Below, in pieces: positions 55,896-63,910 of a stretch of DNA of 64,000 nucleotides. The first letter of the stretch is position 1; every line of letters begins with the position of its first letter. A program made the translations under genes and the position numbers. The stretch is from contig NZ_ATWH01000012.1 of assembly GCF_000421145.1 (NCBI RefSeq), positions 150,125-214,124 on the forward strand, given 5' to 3'. Below the pieces are notes generated by a model, which worked only from the letters and a program-made list of their open reading frames with translations, made no database searches and was not told the DNA's origin. The stretch comes from Glaciibacter superstes DSM 21135. Lineage in GTDB: Bacteria > Actinomycetota > Actinomycetes > Actinomycetales > Microbacteriaceae.

Positions 55896-58831
55896 GATTG
55901 CACGGCCTTTCTGTCGATATCGCGAGGTTCTAATGCGCGAGGTTCTAATGGGCGCAGGTGCAGTCGCTGGGTGAGGCGCTCCCTGAACGATTCCGTGTCC
56001 ACGGATCCGACGGAGGCCGCGCTGAGTACAAGCGTCGTCTTTGTCGGAACCAAGTCGGCGAGCAGGAGGCCGAAGACGTCGGGCCCGGCAATGCCGTTGT
56101 CCCGAGGCACGCCGTCGCCCACGTCGACGATCACGACGCCGGGGTTCTCGGTGAGCGCCGCAGTGACGAGCACCCCGGCGCGCCCCACAGGTGACAACGA
56201 CGACACGTTGGTGTCGGCAGACATTGCTCGATGGTCGCCCGACGCTGCCGCGAGGGCCCGGTTCAGCCTCTCGATCCATCCGTCGACGCTCTCGTGAACA
56301 GCTCGTGCACGAAACCACGGCGCGTTCAGCTCACGACGTTCAGCGATGGTTTCCCCGACTGCTCTTCCGCGGTCCGACTGGCCGAACCCGCCGGCATCCG
56401 CCAGCGCGACGGTACGCAGGGCACGCGCGCGCTCCGATGGCAGGGGCGCGCCGAGAACCTGCATACGTCCACGCACCGGGTCCAGCCGGCCGGCGAGGGT
56501 GGCGGCGACAACCCTGCGGTCTGCGGCCGCCCCGGTCAGGATCAGGATTCCCCCGTGTTCCACTGCAATATCGATCGGGCCCAAGGGGCTCTCCGGCAGG
56601 CCGAGCACGGCTCCGTCAGCCGTGATCGCCTCGCCCCGGCCTTTCGCCCAGTCGAGATCAGCCAGGTGGTGGCGCAGGCCCTCTCCCTCGATGTCGACGT
56701 TCGGGAGCAGCCGGGAGAGCCAGCGTGGCAGCCACCACGCCGCCTTGCCCGCCAGCGCTATGGCGGCGGGCACCAGCGTCATCCGCACCAGGAAGGCGTC
56801 GAGTGCCACCCCGATGGCGAGCGCGAATGCGATGCCCTTGATTGCTCCTGTGCCCTCTGGCACGAAGGCGAAGAAGACGAAGAACATGATCAGTGCGGCC
56901 GCAGTGACAACTCGTGCCGCATGCGAGAATCCGGCAACGACCGATTCCCTGGCTCGACCGGTCTTCACGAATTCCTCGCGCATTCCGGAGACGAGGAACA
57001 CCTCGTAGTCCATGGCGAGCCCGAACAGCACCGCCATCAGGAGGATCGGCAGGAAGCTCAGGATCGGGCCAGGAGTCTCCACCCCCAACACGTCGGCGAA
57101 CCAGCCCCACTGGAAGATCGCGACCGTCGCTCCGAGGGCGGCGAAGACGGAGAGCAGGAAGCCCACCGCTGCCTTGACCGGCACGAAGACTGACCTGAAC
57201 ACCATCATCAGGAGGATGACGGAGAGACCGACCACGATCAGGGCGAACGGGATGAGAGCGTTGCGCAGCCGGTTGGAGATGTCGATCGACACAGCCGTTG
57301 CACCGGTGACGGTGATCGGCGTCCCCAGCTTCTCGTCGATGCCGGGAGCAAGATCGCGGATCGCCTGGACGAGTTCCTTAGTTTGTGGATCATTCGGCGC
57401 GGACTCCGGCATGACCTGGATGATCGCCGTGTCGACGGTGGGATTCGGGAGGCCGTCGCCGACGAACGCCACACCCGGCAATTCGCGCAACCGGTCGCCG
57501 ATTGTATCGAGGTCGGCGAAGACATCCGTCGTCTGCGTGATGTCGGCGACCACGATGAGTGGTCCGTTGTAGCCGGGCCCGAATCCGTCTTCGATCATCT
57601 CGAACGCTTGGCGCTGCGTAGAGCCGGCCGGTTCAGACGCGCCGTCTGGCAGGTTCAGATCGAGGCTCAGTGCCGGCACGGCTAAAACCCCGAGCAAGCC
57701 GACGACGGCGACGCCCGCGACGATGGGCGCCTTGAGCACCAGGGAAACCCAACGGCGGCCCAGCGTTGGCTTGCCGTTGTCAGGGGTCGTCGCTCGACGA
57801 TGCGCCCGGCTTCCGGGCTTCGGTGCCAGGCGTCCCTTCGCGAGGCCGAGAACGGCCGGAAGCAGGGTGATGGCGACCAGGATAGCGATGAGAACGGCGA
57901 ACGCGGCGGCCACCCCCATCACGCTGAGGAACGGGATGCCGACAACGAGCAGGCCGAGCAGCGCGATGATGACAGTGATACCCGCGAAGACGACGGCGCC
58001 GCCCGCTGTGGCAACGGATGTCGCGGCAGACTCCTCTGGATCGACACCGTTCGCCAGCTGCTGCCGATGCCTCGACAGGATGAACAGCGAGTAGTCGATG
58101 CCGACGGCCAGGCCAAGCATCAGCGCGAGCATCGGCGCTGTGCTCGAGACCGGAACGAAGGCAGAGATCGCCGTGATTCCGCCCATCGCAACACCGACGC
58201 CGATCAGTGCCATCAACAGCGGCATCCCTGCCGCCATCAGCGAGCCGAACGTGATGAGCAGCACCACCCCGGCGAAGAGCACGCCGAACACCTCGGTGAT
58301 GGTGATGCCGAAGGTGTTGTCCTGGAAGACTTGTCCGCCGAAGGCGACCTCGAGGCCCGCTTTCTCTGCTGTCGACGCCGTTTCGGTGAGGCCCTCGAGC
58401 GTGTCCGGTGTCACGTCGGTCGATGGCCCGGAGAGTTGCACCTGGGTGAACGCCGTCCTGGCGTCGTCTGAGATGGCATCAGATGCGTACTCGGAATACG
58501 GGGTGATCACGGTATCGACGCCGCTGACGTCTTCCAGTTGCGCCGCCATTTCATCGATGGCGTCCTGGTAACGCTGGTCGTTCACCGTTGATCCGTCTGG
58601 CGCACGGTAGACGACCTGCACCTGCGCGCCGGCCGTGGAAGGGAAGACGGCGGCGAGCTTGTCGATCGAGTCCTGTGATTCGGTGCCGGGAATCGCATAC
58701 GACTCCTGCGTTTGGCCGCCGAGCGCGATCCCGCCTCCGAGGAGTCCGCCAAGCAGGATGACCCAGGCGCCGATGACAAGCCAGGCGTGACGATACGAAT
58801 AGTGCCCGATGCGGTGAAGAAGGATGGCCAC
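55892..58831 (-). CDS. MMPL/RND transporter with C-terminal degenerate ABC ATPase domain
   Basis: A 979-residue protein. Residues 1 to about 720 are an MMPL transporter: two sets of helices with extracytoplasmic loops and GIDYSLFILSRHRQQL and GLAMDYEVFLVSGMREEF, the paired proton-relay motifs. Residues about 725-979 look like an ABC nucleotide-binding domain that has lost function: Walker A reads TGAAADRR instead of GxxGxGKS, the signature reads LSPVG for LSGGQ, and Walker B reads VVIVDVGDG. The GTG at 58831 follows AAGGAAAG, 4 bp after the TetR gene. The fused domain may scaffold the YhgE partner. Confidence 0.87.
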   Translation of the reverse strand: MAILLHRIGHYSYRHAWLVIGAWVILLGGLLGGGIALGGQTQESYAIPGTESQDSIDKLAAVFPSTAGAQVQVVYRAPDGSTVNDQRYQDAIDEMAAQLEDVSGVDTVITPYSEYASDAISDDARTAFTQVQLSGPSTDVTPDTLEGLTETASTAEKAGLEVAFGGQVFQDNTFGITITEVFGVLFAGVVLLITFGSLMAAGMPLLMALIGVGVAMGGITAISAFVPVSSTAPMLALMLGLAVGIDYSLFILSRHRQQLANGVDPEESAATSVATAGGAVVFAGITVIIALLGLLVVGIPFLSVMGVAAAFAVLIAILVAITLLPAVLGLAKGRLAPKPGSRAHRRATTPDNGKPTLGRRWVSLVLKAPIVAGVAVVGLLGVLAVPALSLDLNLPDGASEPAGSTQRQAFEMIEDGFGPGYNGPLIVVADITQTTDVFADLDTIGDRLRELPGVAFVGDGLPNPTVDTAIIQVMPESAPNDPQTKELVQAIRDLAPGIDEKLGTPITVTGATAVSIDISNRLRNALIPFALIVVGLSVILLMMVFRSVFVPVKAAVGFLLSVFAALGATVAIFQWGWFADVLGVETPGPILSFLPILLMAVLFGLAMDYEVFLVSGMREEFVKTGRARESVVAGFSHAARVVTAAALIMFFVFFAFVPEGTGAIKGIAFALAIGVALDAFLVRMTLVPAAIALAGKAAWWLPRWLSRLLPNVDIEGEGLRHHLADLDWAKGRGEAITADGAVLGLPESPLGPIDIAVEHGGILILTGAAADRRVVAATLAGRLDPVRGRMQVLGAPLPSERARALRTVALADAGGFGQSDRGRAVGETIAERRELNAPWFRARAVHESVDGWIERLNRALAAASGDHRAMSADTNVSSLSPVGRAGVLVTAALTENPGVVIVDVGDGVPRDNGIAGPDVFGLLLADLVPTKTTLVLSAASVGSVDTESFRERLTQRLHLRPLEPRALEPRDIDRKAVQS

Positions 58832-58835
58832 GGTT

Positions 58836-59453
58836 TTACTTTCCTTCGATGGGACGACGAAGCGGCACGGGGGCGAGGAGTTCTGTCACGACGCTCTGGA
58901 GCGCCTGTCTGACCTCCTCCTCTGGGGAGACCTGGTCTGGAAAGTAGGTTGCCCCGGCGACCAGCGTGTACGCCGCGCCGCCGAGCGCCATTCCGAAGCG
59001 GATACCGTCGATCGTGCTCGTGTCGTCGCCACGGAGTGCGCTGGTCAGACGAAGGATGAGCCTGCCGGCCCGGTCGATCACGCCGATACCACGCAGGGAC
59101 TGGCCCTGGTTGATGAAGGTGTTCACCTCGAGCCTGAATTCCAGCAGGAAGTCGATGAACTCGTCGATGAACTCACTGCGCGTCTGGGCTGTGCCGGCAC
59201 TCGACGCCAGGCGATCGACGATTTCTTCGAGGCAATTGATCGCAGGCGTCAGAACCTCGTCCAGCAGCGCTTCCTTCGATACGAAATGGTAGAGCACGCT
59301 CGACTTCGAGTACCCAGCGGCATCCGCTATCTGCTGAAGCGAGGTGCCGGCGAACCCGACCGCCGAGAACTGCTCGAGCGCGACGGCACGCAGCTCACCA
59401 CTGGCACGATGGCGGATCGGATGCTGGGCAGGGTCCGGGTTCTTTTGAGTCAC
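58836..59453 (-). CDS. TetR-family transcriptional regulator
   Basis: A 205-residue repressor. The N-terminal helix-turn-helix (about 18-65) has TSLQQIADAAGYSKSSVLYHF, and the C-terminal ligand-binding domain is all-helical. The GTG start is at 59453. It heads the TetR-MMPL-YhgE operon, and two palindromic operators lie 14-48 bp upstream, so autorepression is likely. The ligand is probably a lipophilic compound handled by the MMPL protein (inference). Confidence 0.9.
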   Translation of the reverse strand: MTQKNPDPAQHPIRHRASGELRAVALEQFSAVGFAGTSLQQIADAAGYSKSSVLYHFVSKEALLDEVLTPAINCLEEIVDRLASSAGTAQTRSEFIDEFIDFLLEFRLEVNTFINQGQSLRGIGVIDRAGRLILRLTSALRGDDTSTIDGIRFGMALGGAAYTLVAGATYFPDQVSPEEEVRQALQSVVTELLAPVPLRRPIEGK

Positions 59454-59466
59454 CTTTTCACGCTAA

Positions 59467-59501
59467 CTGACCGATCGGTCAGAGTCTGCGCGATCGGTCA
59501 G
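59467..59501. promoter_or_regulatory. Two TetR operator palindromes
   Basis: CTGACCGATCGGTCAG (59467-59482) is a perfect 16-bp palindrome. A second site, CTGCGCGATCGGTCAG (59486-59501), matches it at 14 of 16 bases. Their centres are 19 bp apart, just under two helical turns, typical for two TetR dimers. They lie between the TetR gene and a divergent small gene and could control both. Confidence 0.75.
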
Positions 59502-59552
59502 ATTCCACCGAACCTCACAGGTTCCCGGTAGCGTTGTGGTCGGAGGGCTCAG

Positions 59553-59741
59553 ATGCGAAAGTTCATTTTCAACAGCGCAATGATCGGTGTCGTCGCCGGT
59601 GGTTGGAACACACTGCAAGCCACCAGGCATGGTCCGCGGGACTGGCGTCTGGTCCTGATGTGGATCGGCTGGGGCCTGAGCGTCGCCGTTGCCATCGGAA
59701 CAGTGGTCAAAGAGGCAGACCAGCGCCAGATCGAGAGCTGA
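59553..59741 (+). CDS. Small conserved membrane protein
   Basis: A 62-residue protein with two hydrophobic segments (about 5-20 and 33-50) around ATRHGPRDWRLVL. GGAGGG lies 6 nt before the ATG at 59553. Similar short proteins occur in Microbacteriaceae, but none has a known function that I can name. It is divergent from the TetR gene, with the operator pair between them. Confidence 0.65.
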   Translation: MRKFIFNSAMIGVVAGGWNTLQATRHGPRDWRLVLMWIGWGLSVAVAIGTVVKEADQRQIES

Positions 59742-59846
59742 GTCAGGCACCACGACAAGTCGTGCGGCTGCGGCGTGTCAGCCCCGTCACTCGCGCCCGG
59801 TCAGCGACACTTGTACCACTACAGGTTCTCCGCGTGAAAGGGGCTC

Positions 59847-60371
59847 ATGATGTTTGGTCGTCGACGTCGAAATGCACGTCTCATTCAGGCGACCGCACCG
59901 GAGCCTGTTGTTCCCGCGCTGACTGATGAACGGGTGTTCGAGCTCGTGCACGGTTCGCTCTCTGAACTCATCGGCGTCAGCGGCGACTGGACCCTGGTCC
60001 CCCGGCAGTCGGGCGACACCGACGAGATCTTCCATGGCCTGAAAGCTCAGCAGATCGCTACCCTGCTGACGAAGCAACTCGCTGAAGCCAGGGATGCAGT
60101 TCCAGCGAACGCGACAGCAGATACAACTGCAGCCGATACAGCGTCGACAGACACGGCGTCAACAGACACAGCGACGACGGATGCCGCGACACGGGCGTCC
60201 ATCACATCGGAGACTGCGACAACCCAGACCCCGGCCGAACCGGCCGCGCTGCCGTGGTCACCGGCCCCCATTTCGGTCTGGGCAGAGCCGGAGCGCGCAC
60301 AACGTGATCGCACGGAACACGATCACGCAGAACACGATCGCACAGAGCAGAAGCCCCGCCTCGTCGCCTGA
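59847..60371 (+). CDS. Hypothetical protein with Thr/Asp/Ala-rich repeats
   Basis: A 174-residue protein that I do not recognise. The first 80 residues look folded (FELVHGSLSELIGVSGDWTLVPR and then a helical FHGLKAQQIATLLTKQL). Residues about 88-115 are near-repeats of ASTDT, and the C-terminus has DHAEHDRTE repeats. AAAGGGG precedes the ATG at 59847. It is convergent with the zwf-like gene, 20 bp away. The repeats suggest a disordered tail. Confidence 0.6.
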   Translation: MMFGRRRRNARLIQATAPEPVVPALTDERVFELVHGSLSELIGVSGDWTLVPRQSGDTDEIFHGLKAQQIATLLTKQLAEARDAVPANATADTTAADTASTDTASTDTATTDAATRASITSETATTQTPAEPAALPWSPAPISVWAEPERAQRDRTEHDHAEHDRTEQKPRLVA

Positions 60372-60391
60372 GCTGGGGTCGTGCCGCAGCT

Positions 60392-61768
60392 TTAAGCGAT
60401 CGGCTTCCAGTCGGCAGGCCCTGCGCTCCCGGCCGGGTACTCGTCCAGGGGAACTGATCCGTCGCGCCAGGCAGACAGGATCGGGGCCACGATGCGCCAG
60501 CACTGCTCTGCTGTGTCGCCACGCACCGACAAGGCTGGATCGTTGTCGAGCACGCCCTCGAGCACTTCACCGTATGCCAGGAGCTGGCCTGGCCCGAAGG
60601 TCGCCCCGAGGCTGACCCGCTCGAGTTCGAATGGATCACCAGGGCCATTGATGTTCAGCTCGAGCGACATCTCGTCTGGTGCCAGGAAGATGCGGAGTAC
60701 GGTCGGTTCGTGCGGGCCGTGAAGTCCACTGGGCAGATGCGGAACCGGCTTGAAGGTGACGGCGATCTCGCGACGCCTGGCACCGAGTGCCTTGCCGGAG
60801 CGGAGGGTGAACGGAACGCCGGCCCAACGCCAGTTCTCGATCTCGAAGGTCGCCTCGGCGAGCGTTTCCGTGTCATGCGCGGGCCTGACCCCCTCCTCGT
60901 CGACGTATGAGGGAAGCTTTTTACCGTTGATCGTGCCTGCCGTGTATCTGGCGCGCCGACTCGAGCGTTTTGCGCTGCCGCCCTTGAGCCGGGTCGCCCG
61001 CAACACGATGCCTTTCGCGTCGCGCAGATCCTCAGCCCCCAGGGTGGCCGGCGGTTCCATCGCCACGATCGACATCACCTGGAGGAGATGGCTCTGGATC
61101 ATGTCAACGAGCGCCCCGGCATGGTCGTAGTACCCGGCCCGGCTCTCGAGCCCCAGTTGCTCGTCGTAGACGATGTCGACGCTCTCGATGTGCTGGTTGC
61201 TCCAGAGCGGCTCGAAGATGCGGTTCGCGAAGCGCAGTCCGAGCAGGTTGAACACCGTCGAACGACCGAGGAAATGGTCGACCCTGTGGATGCTCTCCTC
61301 CGGTACCAGTTTGACGAGTTGCGCGTTCAGCGCCGCAGCGCTCGGTTCATCGACCCCGAACGGTTTCTCGAGGGCGAGTTCGATACCGGCCGGCAGCTCG
61401 ACCTCGGTGAGCGCCTCGCAGACCAGCGCCGTGACCGCGGGCGGCAGGGCGAAGTAAATCGCGGTAGCGCCCGTGCACTCCGCAAGCAGCCGAGTCATCT
61501 CTTGCGGCTTCGTGACGTCGACAGAGTGGTAGGTGGTCGACGAGAGCAGCTTCTTGACGGCCGATCCTGCTGCGTCGCTCGTCTTGAACGAGGCCTTCAG
61601 GGTGGCCTGCCAGTCGGCATCCGTCAGCTTTTCGCGACCGGCACCGACCAGTCGGAGCGTACGTTCGGGATGCTGGGTGAGCAATTGGCCGAGCGCGGGA
61701 AGGAGCAGGCGAGACGAGAGATCCCCCGATGCGCCCAGAATCAGCAGAGTCGATATGGACTGGGTCAT
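60392..61768 (-). CDS. zwf: Glucose-6-phosphate dehydrogenase, short form
   Basis: A 458-residue protein of the G6PD family, oxidising glucose-6-phosphate to 6-phosphogluconolactone. The dinucleotide motif is GASGDLSSR (usual GATGDLxxR), the substrate motif is RVDHFLGR, and EKPFGVDEPSAAAL is conserved. It is shorter than the usual 480-510 residues and diverges in the nucleotide loop, so it may be a second, paralogous enzyme with different cofactor preference. No tal, pgl or opcA neighbours are seen. ATG at 61768, divergent from the GH15 gene. Confidence 0.87.
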   Translation of the reverse strand: MTQSISTLLILGASGDLSSRLLLPALGQLLTQHPERTLRLVGAGREKLTDADWQATLKASFKTSDAAGSAVKKLLSSTTYHSVDVTKPQEMTRLLAECTGATAIYFALPPAVTALVCEALTEVELPAGIELALEKPFGVDEPSAAALNAQLVKLVPEESIHRVDHFLGRSTVFNLLGLRFANRIFEPLWSNQHIESVDIVYDEQLGLESRAGYYDHAGALVDMIQSHLLQVMSIVAMEPPATLGAEDLRDAKGIVLRATRLKGGSAKRSSRRARYTAGTINGKKLPSYVDEEGVRPAHDTETLAEATFEIENWRWAGVPFTLRSGKALGARRREIAVTFKPVPHLPSGLHGPHEPTVLRIFLAPDEMSLELNINGPGDPFELERVSLGATFGPGQLLAYGEVLEGVLDNDPALSVRGDTAEQCWRIVAPILSAWRDGSVPLDEYPAGSAGPADWKPIA

Positions 61769-61775
61769 ATCTCCA

Positions 61776-61829
61776 CCGTAGGGCAGTATGCACGCCGTAG
61801 GGCAGTATGCACGCCGTAGGCCAGTATGG
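61776..61829 (+). repeat. 19-bp tandem repeat in a divergent promoter region
   Basis: Two perfect copies of CCGTAGGGCAGTATGCACG (about 61776-61794 and 61795-61813) and a partial third with one change (61814-61829). They fill the 65 bp between the zwf-like and GH15 start codons. Each unit holds an AGGGCAGTATG, that is a ribosome-site-like run plus ATG, in a different frame. Confidence 0.85.
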
Positions 61830-61833
61830 AGGG

Positions 61834-63633
61834 ATGGCGCTGAATATCGAAGACTATGCACTGATCAGTGATTGCCACTCTGCGGCCCTCGTCGGCCTGG
61901 ACGGCAGTATCGACTGGCTCTGTCTGCCGAGATACGACTCGGCCTCGATGTTCGGGGCGTTGCTCGGTACGCCGGAACAGGGTCGCTGGCTCGTGGCGCC
62001 TGCCGACAACGATGCGACGGCTCACCGCGCGTACATCAACGACACCTTCATCCTGAAGACCGAGTGGACGGCGCCAACCGGGAAGGCCGAGGTCATCGAT
62101 TTCATGCCGCACGGTGACAAGCGAGCGGATGTCGTGCGCCGGGTGCGAGGGATCGAAGGCACGGTAGAAATGACGCAGGAACTGCGCATCCGTTTCGGTT
62201 ATGCGTCGTCGATGCCCTGGGTGCGCCAGGTGCATGATGACCACGGAAATGCGCTGATAGCCGTCGCCGGCCCGGATGCGATCGTCGTCCGCGGGCCGAA
62301 GCTCGAGGCAGCGGACCACCGACACGTCTCCACCTTCACTGTTAGTGCGGGCGAGACGGTCGATCTCCAACTGACCTGGTACCCCTCGCATCGAGAGGTG
62401 CCGACCCCCGTCTCCATCGACAGCGCATACCGGAAGACCATGACCTGGTGGGACGATTGGGCGAAGACCTGCAGCCACGACGGGCCGTACCGAAACAACG
62501 TTATCCGTTCCATGCTGGTACTGCGCGCGCTCACGCATGAGACAACCGGTGGCATCGTCGCGGCAGCCACAACGTCACTGCCAGAGAGCTTCGGAGGCGA
62601 TCGCAACTGGGACTACCGCTTCGTCTGGTTGCGCGACGCCGCCCTCACCCTCGAGGTTCTGCTCTCACACGGATACGAGGTCGAAGCAGCGGGATGGCGT
62701 GCGTGGCTGCTTCGGGCGATTGCCGGCGACCCGAGCGATGTGCAGATCATGTATGGGCTCGCCGGGGAGCGTGACCTGCCAGAACGAGAGATCACGAGCC
62801 TGCCTGGCTATCGTGGCGCAAAGCCGGTGCGGGTGGGCAACGCGGCGGTCAGCCAGTTCCAGGCAGACGTGATCGGAGAGGTGATGGTCGCCCTGCACGC
62901 CGCACGCAAGGTCGGCGTGTCGGAGACCGAGTTCTCCTGGCCGCTGCAGCGCGCCCTCATGCATTTTCTCGAAGCGAACTGGCACCGCGAAGACCAGGGA
63001 ATCTGGGAGATGCGGGGGGCGCCACACGAATTCACTCACTCCAGGGTGATGGTCTGGGCTGCCTTCGACCGCGCCGTCCGCGGCATCACCGAGTTCGGTC
63101 TCATCGGTCCACTCGAGAAGTGGACGAAGATCAGGGATGAGGTGCGCCGCGACATCGAGGATCGCGGTTTCAGCACCACTCGGAACAGCTACACGCAATA
63201 CTTTGGAACGGAGGAGGTGGACGCATCCCTGTTGGTCCTGCCACTGGTCGGCTTCTGCGAGCCGACTGACCCGCGGATGTTGGGCACCGTCACCGCGATC
63301 GAGTCCGACCTCCTGCGCGATGGTCTGCTGATGCGCTACCGCACCCAGTCGTCCGACGATGGCCTCGCGCCGGGCGAACATCCGTTCCTGGCCTGCTCAT
63401 TCTGGCTGGTCGAGCAGTACGCCACGTCGGGGCGGTATGCGGACGCCAGCACCTTGATGGACCGACTCGTCGGTCTCTGCAACGACGTCGGCCTTCTGTC
63501 GGAAGAGTATGACGTCGGAGGCAAACGTCAGGCGGGCAACACGCCACAGGCACTCTCGCATCTCACCCTGGTGCGAGCCGCTGATGCAATCGCCGCCGGT
63601 ATGGCGTCGCCGAGCCGGCAGATCGTCGTCTGA
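61834..63633 (+). CDS. GH15 family hydrolase (glucoamylase/trehalase-like)
   Basis: A 599-residue protein. The N-terminal domain (IEDYALISDCHSAALVG, DGSIDWLCLPRYDS; TreH/DUF5911-like) is followed by the alpha/alpha-toroid catalytic domain with ESFGGDRNWDYRFVWLRDA, GIWEMRG and LLSEEYD containing the expected catalytic glutamates. Bacterial members act on trehalose or alpha-glucans; the fused OtsAB in this window makes trehalase a fair guess. The ATG at 61834 fits the family N-terminus; an ATG at 61807 inside the tandem repeat is the alternative. Confidence 0.88.
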   Translation: MALNIEDYALISDCHSAALVGLDGSIDWLCLPRYDSASMFGALLGTPEQGRWLVAPADNDATAHRAYINDTFILKTEWTAPTGKAEVIDFMPHGDKRADVVRRVRGIEGTVEMTQELRIRFGYASSMPWVRQVHDDHGNALIAVAGPDAIVVRGPKLEAADHRHVSTFTVSAGETVDLQLTWYPSHREVPTPVSIDSAYRKTMTWWDDWAKTCSHDGPYRNNVIRSMLVLRALTHETTGGIVAAATTSLPESFGGDRNWDYRFVWLRDAALTLEVLLSHGYEVEAAGWRAWLLRAIAGDPSDVQIMYGLAGERDLPEREITSLPGYRGAKPVRVGNAAVSQFQADVIGEVMVALHAARKVGVSETEFSWPLQRALMHFLEANWHREDQGIWEMRGAPHEFTHSRVMVWAAFDRAVRGITEFGLIGPLEKWTKIRDEVRRDIEDRGFSTTRNSYTQYFGTEEVDASLLVLPLVGFCEPTDPRMLGTVTAIESDLLRDGLLMRYRTQSSDDGLAPGEHPFLACSFWLVEQYATSGRYADASTLMDRLVGLCNDVGLLSEEYDVGGKRQAGNTPQALSHLTLVRAADAIAAGMASPSRQIVV

Positions 63634-63650
63634 TCACCCGTAACGAACAC

Positions 63651-63680
63651 AAAATGGCCCCGTCGAAACGGGGCCATTTT
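63651..63680 (+). terminator. Perfect 13-bp hairpin terminator
   Basis: AAAATGGCCCCGT (63651-63663), a CGAA tetraloop, then ACGGGGCCATTTT (63668-63680). It ends in a T run, 17 bp after the GH15 stop. It is a classic intrinsic terminator and marks the end of resident DNA before the IS110-like element. Confidence 0.9.
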
Positions 63681-63699
63681 GAGCAGCTGATAAGCCATG

Positions 63700-63905
63700 A
63701 GTGGGGGCGTCGCCTTGATAGGCGGCTAGCCACGGCCGGAGCGTGGGAGATGTCAATGTGGAGCACGCGCAGCGCAGCGAGCATGAACGACATTGACATC
63801 GAGGAGCGCAGGCTGATGGTAGGCCGTCGAGGCGATGGCCTTGCCGTGATCACTGGCGAGTACCGCTGGTGACGCGGGCTTAGCGCCGTTCGGCGGTGAG
63901 GAGGT
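63700..63905 (+). ncRNA. Candidate IS110 bridge RNA region
   Basis: A 200-nt non-coding stretch directly before the IS110-type recombinase has three successive hairpins: GTCGCC/GGCGGC with loop TTGATA (63709-63726); a perfect 11-bp stem GATGTCAATGT (63749-63759) with ACATTGACATC (63790-63800) around a 30-nt loop; and GGCC-TCG/CGA-GGCC (63822-63840). In IS110-group elements the non-coding left end encodes a bridge RNA whose internal loops bind target and donor DNA. Position and structure fit; the exact ends and loops are not determined. Confidence 0.4.
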
Positions 63906-63910
63906 CCGTG

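Noticed and set aside
59751..59764. CACGACAAGTCGTG palindrome-like site
   Set aside because: A 6-bp stem with a 2-nt centre is too short to call a terminator, and no regulator is linked to it.
63654..63872. 72-codon ORF after the GH15 gene
   Set aside because: It begins inside a perfect terminator hairpin, lacks a ribosome site and overlaps structured non-coding sequence of the IS110 left end.
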